From contig JADZCN010000113.1 of the NCBI GenBank assembly GCA_020851565.1, positions 62,001 to 126,000 of the forward strand: a stretch of 64,000 bases of DNA. The letters are read 5' to 3'. The notes beneath the pieces are model-generated. The model searched no databases. It was not told the DNA's origin and saw nothing but the letters and a program-made list of their open reading frames with translations. The translations under genes and the position numbers were made by a program. Shown piece after piece: positions 15,459-24,305 of the stretch. Each line of letters begins with the position of its first letter. Position 1 is the first letter of the stretch. Source of the stretch: Acidobacteriota bacterium (GTDB taxonomy: Bacteria > Acidobacteriota > Vicinamibacteria > Vicinamibacterales > UBA2999).

Positions 15459-15976
15459 GCGCGAACCTCGAACACCCGGCACCCGGCATCGCGGCGGTCG
15501 GCTTCAGCGGGTCGTGGCGTCGCCTCACCTATCGAACGGAGCCCCACGCGCATCGCGTGACCGTTCACGACGACTTCGGCCGCCTGCACCTCGCCTTTGG
15601 CGGGCGCGGCCGCGGGCCCGGCTCGCTCGACACGCCGCTCGATCTGGTGTTCGTCCGGCCCATCTTCCCGGGAGAGCACCTGCCCGTGTGCAGCCCCGAC
15701 GCCGTCTGGCTGGCCGTGGCCGACTACGGCAACCGCCGCGTCCAGATCTTCGAGCTCGACGGCGCGCACGTCGGCGCCATCACGCTCGACGGCCTGCCCG
15801 GCCTCGGCGCGCCGTGCGCGCTGGCATGGCGGAGCCCCCTGCTCGAGGTCGAGGGCATCGAGGGCGCGCGCACGAACATCTACCTGAGCGCGGCGCTGCT
15901 CTGCAGTGCGGCATGTCCCGGCGCGCTGGCGCGCGCGCCGCGGGAATGGAGGCCGGCAAGCCTCCGGGTGAACTGA
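15455..15976 (+). CDS. NHL-repeat-like protein
   Basis: A 173-residue protein with sequence reminiscent of NHL/beta-propeller repeats: VHDDFGRLHLAFGGRGRGPG and VADYGNRRVQIFELDGAHVG. That is too few repeats for a full propeller, so it would need to oligomerise or be a partial domain. ATG overlaps the preceding stop (ATGA); the pseC-like gene starts two bases after its stop. Function unknown. Confidence 0.6.
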   Translation: MSANLEHPAPGIAAVGFSGSWRRLTYRTEPHAHRVTVHDDFGRLHLAFGGRGRGPGSLDTPLDLVFVRPIFPGEHLPVCSPDAVWLAVADYGNRRVQIFELDGAHVGAITLDGLPGLGAPCALAWRSPLLEVEGIEGARTNIYLSAALLCSAACPGALARAPREWRPASLRVN

Positions 15977-15977
15977 G

Positions 15978-17129
15978 ATGGCGACAGTGCCCTTCGCGCC
16001 CCCGGCCATCGGACAGGAGGAAATCGACGCGGTCGTCTCCACGCTCGCGTCGGGATGGCTCTCCACGGGGCCGCGCGTGCACGAGTTCGAGCGCGCCTTC
16101 GCGGCGTACACCGGTGCCCCGCACGCCATCGCGCTCAACTCGTGCACGGCGGCGCTGCACCTCGCCCTGCTTGCCTCCGGCATCGGCCCGGGCGACGAAG
16201 TCGTCACCACCCCGCTCACCTTCTGCGCCACCGCCAACGTCGCCCTGCACGCCGGCGCCACACCGTGCTTCGCGGATATCGATCCCGAGACCTGGAACCT
16301 GTCGCCCGCCGCGGCTCGCGCGGCCGTCACCGGGCGGACACGAGCCGTGCTGCCGGTGCACTACGCCGGCCGCCCCGCGGAGACCGCCGCCTTCCGTGAG
16401 CTTGCGGCCTCGCATGGCCTGACGCTCATCGAAGACGCTGCGCACGCCGTGGAGGCGGTATCGGGCGGACGGAAGGTCGGCACCACCGCCGACTACACGT
16501 GCTTCAGCTTCTACGCGACGAAGAATCTGACGACCGGCGAGGGCGGCATGCTGACGACGGCCTCGGACGAGGGCGCGCGCTTCGCGCGCATCGCGGGGCT
16601 GCACGGGATGAGCCGCGACGCGTGGGCCCGGTACGGCGGGGCGGGCTCGCCGCACTACGACGTCGTGATGCCGGGCTTCAAGTACAACATGATGGACCTC
16701 CAGGCCGCGATCGGTCTGCGGCAACTGGCCGGTCTCGAGCGCCGCCTCGCGCGGCGCGAGGCCATCTGGCGGATCTACGACGAGGGCCTGGCGGACCTGC
16801 CGCTGACGCGGCCCGCGCCGGTGGAGCGAGGCGACGTCCACGCGCGGCACCTCTACACGATCCTGGTCACGCCCGACACGGGCTGGTCGCGCGATGCGCT
16901 GGTGGCGGCCCTGGCCGCGCGCGGCATCACGGCCAGCGTGCACTTCCGCGCCCTGCACCTGCACCCCTTCTATCAGGAACGGTTCGGCTTCGTGCGCGGG
17001 CAGTTCCCGGCCGCGGAGCGCGTGTCGGATACCGTCATCTCGCTGCCGCTCTCTGGCGCCATGCCCGGCGCCGACGCCGAGCGCGTCGTCGATACCCTGC
17101 GGCAGCTCGTCCTGGGGGAGCGCGCGTGA
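15978..17129 (+). CDS. pseC: DegT/DnrJ/EryC1-family UDP-sugar aminotransferase (PseC/ArnB type)
   Basis: PLP-dependent enzyme that aminates the C4 keto group of a UDP-4-keto-6-deoxy sugar. 383 residues. N-terminal FAPPAIGQEEIDAVVSTLAS; substrate pocket STGPRVHEFERAFAAYTGAP; AAHA region LTLIEDAAHAVEA; PLP lysine in FSFYATKNLTTGEGGM. Overall it resembles ArnB-like and PseC-like members about equally. The context with a PseG-like and a NeuB-family gene favours nonulosonic acid synthesis (UDP-4-amino-4,6-dideoxy-AltNAc or its epimer). Substrate assignment is inference. Confidence 0.85.
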   Translation: MATVPFAPPAIGQEEIDAVVSTLASGWLSTGPRVHEFERAFAAYTGAPHAIALNSCTAALHLALLASGIGPGDEVVTTPLTFCATANVALHAGATPCFADIDPETWNLSPAAARAAVTGRTRAVLPVHYAGRPAETAAFRELAASHGLTLIEDAAHAVEAVSGGRKVGTTADYTCFSFYATKNLTTGEGGMLTTASDEGARFARIAGLHGMSRDAWARYGGAGSPHYDVVMPGFKYNMMDLQAAIGLRQLAGLERRLARREAIWRIYDEGLADLPLTRPAPVERGDVHARHLYTILVTPDTGWSRDALVAALAARGITASVHFRALHLHPFYQERFGFVRGQFPAAERVSDTVISLPLSGAMPGADAERVVDTLRQLVLGERA

Positions 17130-18142
17130 GCCCGCAACCCGTCCCTGCCGGGCCCATCGTGTTCTGTACCGCCGCCGGACCGCGGCTCGGGTTCGGCCAC
17201 CTCGTGCGCTGCCGATCGCTGGCACGCGCCCTCGGGGTGGAGCCGATCATCGTGCTGCGGTGCCGCCCGGCCACGCGCCAGCGGGCCGCCGCCCTCGGAG
17301 GCATTCTCGTCGACATCGACGGCGTCGCCGGCCTGCGGAGGCTGAAGCCGTCGCTGGTGGTCATCGACGATCCCTCGCCCGCTCACGCGGCGTGCTGGCT
17401 CGTGCGCGCACGCCGGGCTGGCGTGCCCGTCGCCAGCGTGCACGACCTCGGACTGGCGTACATCGCCTCCGACCTGCTGGTCGACGGAGGCGTGCGGCCC
17501 GGCGCGGCGCCGGCGGGATCGACGCTGATGGCCGGGCCGGCGTACGCCATCCTCGACCCCTCCATCGAACGCGTCAGGCGGACACGTCGCCGGGCGCGGG
17601 CGGGACGCGTCCTGGTCGCGCTCGGCGGCGGTCATCATGTCCTCACGGCGGCCGCGCAGCTCTCGGCGGCCCTGGCCCGCCGTCTGCCGCACGCCGACGT
17701 GCGTGTCGCGCGCGGGTTTGCCGCGTGCGGGGAGCTGCCCGCGCTGGCCGACGCCATGTGGATTGACGCGCCTGGCGGGCTAGCCCGCGAACTGTCCGAA
17801 GCCAGCGTGGCCGTTGTCGCAGGGGGCGTGACGCTCTACGAGGCCTGCGCGCTCGGCGTACCGGTGGTCGCCGTCGCGGTCACCGCGGCGCAGCATCGTA
17901 CCGTGCGGGCGCTGGCCCGCGTGGGTGCCGTGATCGACGGGGGCTGCCCGCCGCTCGGCGCCACGGGCGCCGAGGCCGTCGCCCAGGCCGTCGTCCACCT
18001 GCTGACCCATCGCGTCTCCCGCGCGGAACTGGCGCGCGCCGCTCGCGGGATCGTCGACGGCAAGGGTGCCGCGCGCGTGGCCGCCCGGCTGCGGGCGCTG
18101 ATGCGCTGCGCGTCCCCGAAAGGAGTGCCCCGTGCGGCCTGA
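17126..18142 (+). CDS. pseG: PseG/SpsG-type UDP-sugar hydrolase
   Basis: GT-B-fold hydrolase that removes UDP from the 2,4-diacetamido-trideoxyhexose before condensation with phosphoenolpyruvate. GTG start overlaps the preceding stop; CTGGGGGAG lies upstream. The N-terminal GFGHLVRCRSLARAL is the PseG catalytic G-x-GHxxR signature, and the C-terminal donor site reads SVAVVAGGVTLYEACALGVP. 338 residues. It does not look like the LegG/NeuC epimerase family, which argues for a Pse-type step. Confidence 0.85.
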   Translation: MSPQPVPAGPIVFCTAAGPRLGFGHLVRCRSLARALGVEPIIVLRCRPATRQRAAALGGILVDIDGVAGLRRLKPSLVVIDDPSPAHAACWLVRARRAGVPVASVHDLGLAYIASDLLVDGGVRPGAAPAGSTLMAGPAYAILDPSIERVRRTRRRARAGRVLVALGGGHHVLTAAAQLSAALARRLPHADVRVARGFAACGELPALADAMWIDAPGGLARELSEASVAVVAGGVTLYEACALGVPVVAVAVTAAQHRTVRALARVGAVIDGGCPPLGATGAEAVAQAVVHLLTHRVSRAELARAARGIVDGKGAARVAARLRALMRCASPKGVPRAA

Positions 18143-18827
18143 ACCCTGTGCGGTGCTGTTCGATCTCGACGACACGCTCTATCCGCACCGCCGCTTCGTG
18201 CTGAGCGGGTTCGCGGCCGTCGCCATTCACGTGGAGCGCTTCTGGGGGGTGGGTGCGGGCGAGGCCTTCGCCGTTCTCACCCGGGCGTATCGCTCGGTGC
18301 GCGGGCGCGAGCTGCAGGCGCTGGCGCGTCGCTTCGACCTGCCCGCCTGGCTGGTGCCCCAGCTGGTCGAGGTCATCCGCGCGCACGAGCCGCGGCTCAA
18401 CCTGCCCCGTCGTTCGGTGCGTGCGCTCCAGACGCTGCGGGAGGGATGGCGGATTGGCGTCGTGACCAACGGGCCGCCCGACATCCAGGCGCGGAAGGTA
18501 CGCGCGATGGGCCTCGAGCCGCTCGTGGACGCCGTGGTCTACGCGCATGCGACGGGGCGCGGGCTGGGCAAGCCCGATCGGGCGCCGTTCGTGGACGCCG
18601 CGCGCCGGCTGGGCGTGCGCGTGGCGCAGGCGGTCTTCGTCGGCGACGACCCCGTCGCCGACATCGGCGGAGCGCAGCAGGCCGGCATGTTCGCCGTCCG
18701 GCTGCGGCGCGGCGGCCGGCAGATGTGGGAGGCGGCGTGCGCCGCCGATGCGGTGATCGAATCACTGGACGAGGTGCCGTCGGTGGCCATGGCGTTGATC
18801 GACGGACGGAGGGCATATGTCGTTTGA
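18132..18827 (+). CDS. HAD-superfamily hydrolase
   Basis: A 231-residue HAD subfamily IA protein. Motif I DLDDTLYP (nucleophile Asp), motif II VVTNG, motif III lysine in GLGKPDR, motif IV VGDDPVADIGGA are all present, so it should be an active phosphatase or dehalogenase-like enzyme. GTG start, overlapping pseG by 11 bases. Sialic acid pathways that make a 9-phosphate use an HAD phosphatase of this type, but bacterial Pse routes do not need one, so the role is open. Confidence 0.8.
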   Translation: MRPEPCAVLFDLDDTLYPHRRFVLSGFAAVAIHVERFWGVGAGEAFAVLTRAYRSVRGRELQALARRFDLPAWLVPQLVEVIRAHEPRLNLPRRSVRALQTLREGWRIGVVTNGPPDIQARKVRAMGLEPLVDAVVYAHATGRGLGKPDRAPFVDAARRLGVRVAQAVFVGDDPVADIGGAQQAGMFAVRLRRGGRQMWEAACAADAVIESLDEVPSVAMALIDGRRAYVV

Positions 18828-19893
18828 AGGGCGGGGCTTCGAGATTGGCCATCACAGGATCGGGGCGGCGGAGCGGTTGTTCGTCATCGCCGAGATCGGA
18901 CTCAACCACGGCGGGTCGGTGGACCGGGCCCTGACGCTGGTCGATGCGGCCGCGGCAGCGGGCGCCTCGGCCGTCAAGCTGCAGACCGTCGACGCCGGGG
19001 CGCTGGTGTCGCCCAACGCCCCGGCTCCGGCCCACATCGAGGCCGGCTCGATGGTCGAGTTCTTCGCGCAGTTCGAGCTCGACGAGGCCGCGCACCGCGC
19101 CGTTGTCGCGCGTGCGCGCGAGCACGGGCTGGCCGTCCTCGCCACGCCGCTCTCGGAAGCCGCCGTGGATCTGCTCGAGCGGATTGGCATCGATGCCTTC
19201 AAGATCGCCAGCGGCGACCTGACCTGGCCCGGCCTCATCACCCGCGCCGCCCGCACGGGCCGGCCGCTGGTCATCTCCACGGGCATGTCGGACCTGCACG
19301 AGGTGTCGCGCGCCATGAAGTGGGCTCGCGAAGGAGGTGCGATCGACGTCGCCCTGCTCCATGCCGTCTCGGCCTACCCCACGCCCAGCGGCAACGAGAA
19401 CCTGCGCGCGATCGGCACCCTGGCCCACGCCTTCGACGTCCCGGTGGGCCTCTCCGACCACGGTCCCGACGGCTTCTCGCTGCCGCTGGCCGTGGCGCTG
19501 GGCGCCTGCATCTACGAGCGGCACCTGATGCTCCACGCGAACGACATGGTCGTCGACGCGGCGGTTTCGAGCACACCGACCTCGCTGGCCGCGCTGGTGC
19601 GCGCGGCCGCTCGCACGCGGGCGACCCTCGGGACGGGCAAGAAGACGTGCGCCTATGCGGAGCGGCCCAACCGGATTCCGAGCCGCCGCGCGCTGTACGC
19701 CGCGCGCCCGCTCAGGGCCGGCCATCGCGTCCAGCGGAGCGACATCATCGCGCTGCGCCCCGGCGTCGGACTTGCTCCCGACCGCGAGGGCGACCTCATC
19801 GGCCGCCGCCTGCCACGCGATGTCCCGGCGGGCGCCCCGTTCCTCGAGGGCGACGTCATCGTCAGCTACCGCGAGGCCGCGCGTGTCGCGTAA
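18817..19893 (+). CDS. pseI: NeuB/PseI-family nonulosonic acid synthase
   Basis: Condenses a 6-carbon amino sugar with phosphoenolpyruvate to a 9-carbon nonulosonic acid. 358 residues: a NeuB TIM barrel (FVIAEIGLNHGGS, GASAVKLQT, FKIASGDLTWPGLI, VISTGMSDLHEV) followed by a C-terminal antifreeze-like SAF domain (SRRALYAARPLRAGHRVQRS). The AEIGLNHGG block is nearer NeuB/LegI than Campylobacter PseI, although the neighbours include a PseG-like enzyme. The exact product (pseudaminic, legionaminic or related) cannot be read from sequence. Confidence 0.85.
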   Translation: MSFEGRGFEIGHHRIGAAERLFVIAEIGLNHGGSVDRALTLVDAAAAAGASAVKLQTVDAGALVSPNAPAPAHIEAGSMVEFFAQFELDEAAHRAVVARAREHGLAVLATPLSEAAVDLLERIGIDAFKIASGDLTWPGLITRAARTGRPLVISTGMSDLHEVSRAMKWAREGGAIDVALLHAVSAYPTPSGNENLRAIGTLAHAFDVPVGLSDHGPDGFSLPLAVALGACIYERHLMLHANDMVVDAAVSSTPTSLAALVRAAARTRATLGTGKKTCAYAERPNRIPSRRALYAARPLRAGHRVQRSDIIALRPGVGLAPDREGDLIGRRLPRDVPAGAPFLEGDVIVSYREAARVA

Positions 19894-20893
19894 CGTCCTC
19901 ATCACCGCCGCGTCCCGGCGCGTCCCGCTCGTCCGGGCGTTCCAGCGGGCGCTCGCGGAGTCGGGCCGGGGCGGCACGGTCGTCGTGACCGACGTGAACC
20001 CGCTGTCACCGGCGGTGTACGTCGCAGACCGGGCCTTCCGCGTGCCGATGGCCACCGATCCGGACTACATCGACCGGATCCTGGCCATCGCCGTGGCAGA
20101 GGGCATCGGTCTCGTCATCCCCACCATCGACGACGAGCTCTCCCTGTTCGGCCACGCGCGCGACCGGTTCGCCGCGCACGGCATCCGCGTCGCGGTGTCC
20201 GAGCCCGGGACGACCGAGCTCTGCGACGACAAGCACGGCACGTGCGTCACCCTCGCCGACCGCGGCATCGCCGCGGCGCCGTCATGGCTCCCCGCCGAAC
20301 TGCCAGCGGAGACGCCGTTCCCCTTGTTCATCAAGCCCCGGCGCGGCCGGGGCGGCGTGGGCGCGCATCCCCTGCGCAACCGGCGCGAGCTGGAGTTCTT
20401 TCTCGGCTACGTCCCCGACCCGATCGTCCAGGCCTATCTCGATGGCCCGGAGTTCACCATCGACATGCTCTGCGACTTCGCCGGCCGGCCGCTGTCGGTG
20501 GTGCCCCGCCGGCGCGACGTCATCCGCGCGGGCGTCATCGACCGCGGCCGCACCGTCCGCGACGCGCGGCTCATCGATCTCGCGCTCGACTGCGCGCGCG
20601 CGTTGCCGATGGTCGGGGCCGTCAACATCCAGTGCCGCGTCGTGGACGACCGTCCGGTGGTGTTCGAGATCAATCCCCGGTTCTCGGGCGGCATCCCGCT
20701 CACCATCGCCGCCGGCGCCGACTTCCCGCGAATGCTCGTGGACCTGGCATGGGGCCAGCGCGTCCGCCCCGCCATCGGCCGCTTCCGCGACGGGTTGTGG
20801 ATGACCAGCTTCGAGTCCGCGGTCTTCGTGGACGAGGCCTGCATCGCGCTGCCGGACCATGCCCCGACCGCCTCGGTGGAGGCCGTCGCATGA
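19883..20893 (+). CDS. ATP-grasp domain protein (carbamoyl-phosphate-synthase-like)
   Basis: A 336-residue ATP-grasp ligase, GTG start overlapping the synthase stop. N-terminal NVLITAASRRVPLVRAFQRA Rossmann domain; ATP-grasp core FPLFIKPRRGRGGVGAH with nucleotide-binding lysine; metal-binding VVFEINPRFSGG. Proteins of this type in surface-sugar clusters probably ligate an amino or carboxylic acid to a sugar amine. Here it may decorate the nonulosonic acid; substrate unknown. Confidence 0.8.
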   Translation: MSRNVLITAASRRVPLVRAFQRALAESGRGGTVVVTDVNPLSPAVYVADRAFRVPMATDPDYIDRILAIAVAEGIGLVIPTIDDELSLFGHARDRFAAHGIRVAVSEPGTTELCDDKHGTCVTLADRGIAAAPSWLPAELPAETPFPLFIKPRRGRGGVGAHPLRNRRELEFFLGYVPDPIVQAYLDGPEFTIDMLCDFAGRPLSVVPRRRDVIRAGVIDRGRTVRDARLIDLALDCARALPMVGAVNIQCRVVDDRPVVFEINPRFSGGIPLTIAAGADFPRMLVDLAWGQRVRPAIGRFRDGLWMTSFESAVFVDEACIALPDHAPTASVEAVA

Positions 20894-21600
20894 TCCGCGC
20901 GGGCATCGTCCTGCAGGCCAGGACGGGTTCCACGCGGCTGCCGGGAAAGGTGCTGGCCTCCGTGGGCGGCCGGCCGATCGTGGCTCACTGCATCGAGCGG
21001 CTGCGCGCCTCCTCGAGACTCCCCGTCATCCTCGCGACGACCGATCGACTCGAGGACGACGTCCTGTGCGAGACCGCCGCGGGACTCGACGTCTCGATCG
21101 TTCGCGGGCCGGCCGACGACGTGCTGGCGCGGTACGTACTGGCCGCATCGATGTTCGACCTCACTCACGTCGTGCGCGCCACGGCCGACAACCCGGCCGT
21201 CGACCTGGACGCGCCCCGGCGCACGATCGATCTGCTGTGCCGCACGGGGGCCGACTACGTCAGCGAGTACGGGCTGCCGGTCGGCGGGGCCGTCGAGGCC
21301 TGCACCGTGGACGCCCTCCGCGTGGCGCACACGGCGACGACCGACCCGTACGACCGCGAGCACGTCACGCCGTTTCTCCGCCGTGGCCGGCCGGTCGTCT
21401 GGCTCGAGTCCCTCGCCCCTGCGCCGCTTCGGCGCGCGGATCTTCGCCTGACCGTGGATCGACCGGAGGACCTGGCCGTCATGCGCGAGCTCTACCACGC
21501 CATCGGCGACCATGCATCCCGCGCGCCGCTGACCGCGTTCATCGAGGCCGCCGACAAGCTCGGTGGCCGGCGGCGTGTCCCTGGAGCGCGGGGGCGGTGA
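20890..21600 (+). CDS. SpsF-like cytidylyltransferase
   Basis: Nucleotidyltransferase that probably activates the nonulosonic acid with CTP. The start is the ATG overlapping the preceding stop (ATGA); the 452-residue ORF upstream is a shadow. Nucleotide-binding motif GIVLQARTGSTRLPGKVL, then ATADNPAVDLD and RLTVDRPEDLAVM are typical of SpsF. 236 residues. With the aminotransferase, PseG-like and NeuB-family genes it mirrors the spsC-spsE-spsF-spsG set of Bacillus spore-coat sugar loci. Confidence 0.8.
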   Translation: MIRAGIVLQARTGSTRLPGKVLASVGGRPIVAHCIERLRASSRLPVILATTDRLEDDVLCETAAGLDVSIVRGPADDVLARYVLAASMFDLTHVVRATADNPAVDLDAPRRTIDLLCRTGADYVSEYGLPVGGAVEACTVDALRVAHTATTDPYDREHVTPFLRRGRPVVWLESLAPAPLRRADLRLTVDRPEDLAVMRELYHAIGDHASRAPLTAFIEAADKLGGRRRVPGARGR

Positions 21601-22394
21601 GGGCACGTTCGAAGCCGGGCCGCGACCTCGCGGCCCTGGCAGGCGTGGGCCTGATCGTGACGGTGGTCGGGCTGGCACAGATGGCCGAGGGCGGGCGCCT
21701 GCGCGCGCTGCTGCAGCCAACGGCGGCGCTGGTCGTCTTCGGAGGCTCGGCGGCCGCGCTCCTGATCAGTTTCCCCCTCACGCAGCTTCGCCGCGCCGCT
21801 GCCGCGGTCGGCCGGGCCTTCCGCAGCGTCTCCCGTACGGACCAGGCGCTCGTCGCCTGTTTCGAGCAGTACGCGGCCCGGATGCGCCGGCGCGGCAGCG
21901 CCGCGCTCGAGTCCGAGATCGGCCCCGGCACCGAACCGTTCCTGGCGCGCGCCCTGGGCCTCGTCGTGGACGGTGTGGACGCCCACGAAATTCGCCGCGC
22001 GCTCACCACTTTCAACCGGGCTGCCGAGGAGGCGGACGAGGAGTGCGCGGTCGTGCTCGAAACCGCGGCCGGCTATGCTCCGACGCTCGGCATCCTGGGA
22101 GCGGTGCTCGGGCTCATCCGCGTGATGGAGAACCTGGCCACGCCCGCCGCCGTCGGCGCCGGTATCGCCGTGGCGTTCGTCGCCACCGTGTACGGCGTGG
22201 GCGCGGCCAATCTGGTGCTGCTGCCGCTGGCCTCTCGCCTGCGCGCGCTCGCGAGGCAGGCCGCCGTGGAGCGGGCGCTCATCACCGAAGGTGCGGTCGT
22301 GCTGCGCCAGGCGCTGCACCCGCGCGTGGTCGAGGCGCACCTGAGCGGCTTCGTGCGCGATCAGCGAACGGGCAAGCAGGAGGGCGCTGCATGA
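21597..22394 (+). CDS. motA: Flagellar stator MotA (first copy)
   Basis: Inner-membrane ion-channel subunit of the torque generator. The start is GTG at 21597, overlapping the preceding stop; upstream codons in the frame belong to a shadow ORF. TM1 and TM2 occupy about residues 10-55; the cytoplasmic loop carries the rotor-facing region; TM3/TM4 include YAPTLGILGAVLGLIRVMEN and AGIAVAFVATVYGVGAANLV. 265 residues. Embedded in a sugar operon with motB, and one of two MotA genes in the window. Confidence 0.92.
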   Translation: MRARSKPGRDLAALAGVGLIVTVVGLAQMAEGGRLRALLQPTAALVVFGGSAAALLISFPLTQLRRAAAAVGRAFRSVSRTDQALVACFEQYAARMRRRGSAALESEIGPGTEPFLARALGLVVDGVDAHEIRRALTTFNRAAEEADEECAVVLETAAGYAPTLGILGAVLGLIRVMENLATPAAVGAGIAVAFVATVYGVGAANLVLLPLASRLRALARQAAVERALITEGAVVLRQALHPRVVEAHLSGFVRDQRTGKQEGAA

Positions 22395-23155
22395 AGCCGT
22401 CACGGCGCCCCGCGCGTCCGTCCCACGATCGGTGGCTGATTCCGTACGCCGACTTCGTCACGCTGCTCTTCGCGTTCTTCACGGCGCTCTACGCGGTGAC
22501 GGCGGTCGATGCCACCCGCCTGCCCAGCATGGCCGAGGGCGTGCGTGCCGCCACGGGCGCCCAGGGGGCCGCGGCGATGCCGCCCGCTGACGCCGCCGCG
22601 CCGACCCCGACCGACGTCGCCGCGCCGGGCGCGGAGGCCTCGCCCCCCGATGTCGTCGAGGCGCAGGTTCCCGATCTGCGCGAGACGCTCACCCGCGAGC
22701 TCGGAGACGACCTCGGGACCGGCCGCCTCGAGCTCATCGAGGACCGCAGGGGTCTGGTCCTGGCCATCCCCGAGGCGTTCTCGTTCGAGGCCGGAAGCGC
22801 CGAACTCTCGGGCATGGCCGCTGCGCTGATGGCCCGCGTTGCCGGCGTGCTGAAGACGCTGCCCAATGCAGTGCGGATCGAGGGCCACACCGACAACACG
22901 CCCATCCACACGGCGCGTTTCACGTCGAACTGGGACCTGTCCACCGCACGGGCGACCGAGGTGGTCGCCTTCTTCGTTGCGGCCGGCCTCGCGCCCGATC
23001 GGCTGTCGGCGGCCGGCTACTCGGAATATCGCCCCCGCGCTGGAAACGAGACGGCGGAGGGCCGCGCCCGGAACCGCCGCGTGGACGTCGTCATCCTGAA
23101 CGCGGTAACCGAGGCGGCCGAAGAGCCCGCCGCCGGCGCGAGAGTCACCTCATGA
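22391..23155 (+). CDS. motB: Flagellar stator MotB (first copy)
   Basis: Peptidoglycan-anchoring stator subunit. Short basic cytoplasmic start, then one TM helix with the ion-binding aspartate in IPYADFVTLLFAFFTALYAV, a 60-residue Ala/Pro-rich plug/linker and an OmpA-like domain (IPEAFSFEAGSAELSG, VRIEGHTDNTP, NWDLSTARATEVV, NRRVDVVIL). 254 residues. ATG overlaps the motA stop. Confidence 0.95.
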   Translation: MKPSRRPARPSHDRWLIPYADFVTLLFAFFTALYAVTAVDATRLPSMAEGVRAATGAQGAAAMPPADAAAPTPTDVAAPGAEASPPDVVEAQVPDLRETLTRELGDDLGTGRLELIEDRRGLVLAIPEAFSFEAGSAELSGMAAALMARVAGVLKTLPNAVRIEGHTDNTPIHTARFTSNWDLSTARATEVVAFFVAAGLAPDRLSAAGYSEYRPRAGNETAEGRARNRRVDVVILNAVTEAAEEPAAGARVTS

Positions 23156-24303
23156 CACCCCTTACCGACCGTGAGATCGAAACGATACTGGGGCGCCCCG
23201 TTTGCCGGCTGCTGTCCGCCGCCGACCGGCGCGCCTTCGCCGGGCGCCGGGTGCTCATCACCGGCGCCGCCGGATCCATCGGATCGCAGCTGGCGCGCCA
23301 GGTGGCCGACTGCGGGCCCGCGTGCCTGACGCTGGTCGATCACGCCGAGCACGGCCTCTTCCAGATCGAGCGCGAGATCGCGGCACGGGCGCCCGGCGTG
23401 CCGCTCGACGCCGTGCTGGCCGATGTCTCGCACATCGGGCTTCGGGCGATCTTCCGCGCCGCGCGCCCGGAGGTCGTGTACCACGCCGCGGCCTACAAGC
23501 ACGTGACCATGGTCGAGCGGGCGGTGTGCGCGGCCGCGCGGGTCAACGTCCTGGGAACCGTCGCCGTCGTCGAGGCGGCGCGCGAGACGGGCGCCCGCTT
23601 CGTGCTCATCTCGTCCGACAAGGCGGCCCGCCCGCACAGCGTGATGGGTGCGACCAAGCGCCTGGCCGAGCTGGCCGTGATGGCGCGTGCCGGCCGGATG
23701 TTTCAGCCCGTGGTCGTGCGCTTCGGCAACGTCCTCGGCAGCAGCGGCAGCGTGCTGCAGGTGATGCGCGACGCGATTCGCCGCGGCGAGCCCGTTCCGG
23801 TGACCGACCCCGACGCGACCCGCTACTTCATGTCGGCCGGCGAAGCCGTGTCGCTGGTGATGAAGGCCACGCTGCTCTCGCGCCGGGCCGAGACCTACTG
23901 GCTCGACATGGGCGACCCGGTGCGGATCGGCGACATCGCCGCCCGCGTGCTGGCGCTCGAGGCGGAGGCAGGGCATCCGCCGACGCCCATCACCGTCATC
24001 GGCCTCAGGCCCGGCGAGAAGCAGCGCGAGGACCTGACGACGCAGGGGCTGCGGATGTGCCGCACGCGGCATCGCCGGATCTGGGTGGCGCGCCAGGCGC
24101 CGGGCGATGCCGCGCGCATCCGCGCCGCGGAGGCCCGGCTCCACGAGCACCTCCTCGTCGGCGATGCCCTCGGCGCTCTCCACACGCTGGTGTCGTCCGT
24201 GCCGGAGTACGCCGTCAGCGACCAGGCCTGGTCCCTGGCCGTGGCGCAATCGCTCCACGTGGACGGCCACGCGCGGCCGGTCGCCGACAGGAGGGCGAGC
24301 TGA
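23152..24303 (+). CDS. FlaA1/CapD-type UDP-GlcNAc 4,6-dehydratase-like SDR
   Basis: Likely first enzyme of the sugar pathway. NAD-binding LITGAAGSIGSQLARQV, HAAAYKHVTMVE and FGNVLGSSGSVL are typical of polysaccharide-biosynthesis dehydratases. The active-site segment reads SSDKAARPHSVMGATKR: DK is kept but the SDR tyrosine is methionine, as in PglF and CapD (retaining enzymes) rather than the YxxxK of inverting PseB. There are no N-terminal membrane helices; a soluble 383-residue form with an extra C-terminal region. Sits after motB, four genes from the rest of the pathway. Retaining chemistry is inferred from the Met. Confidence 0.85.
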   Translation: MTPLTDREIETILGRPVCRLLSAADRRAFAGRRVLITGAAGSIGSQLARQVADCGPACLTLVDHAEHGLFQIEREIAARAPGVPLDAVLADVSHIGLRAIFRAARPEVVYHAAAYKHVTMVERAVCAAARVNVLGTVAVVEAARETGARFVLISSDKAARPHSVMGATKRLAELAVMARAGRMFQPVVVRFGNVLGSSGSVLQVMRDAIRRGEPVPVTDPDATRYFMSAGEAVSLVMKATLLSRRAETYWLDMGDPVRIGDIAARVLALEAEAGHPPTPITVIGLRPGEKQREDLTTQGLRMCRTRHRRIWVARQAPGDAARIRAAEARLHEHLLVGDALGALHTLVSSVPEYAVSDQAWSLAVAQSLHVDGHARPVADRRAS

Positions 24304-24305
24304 CC

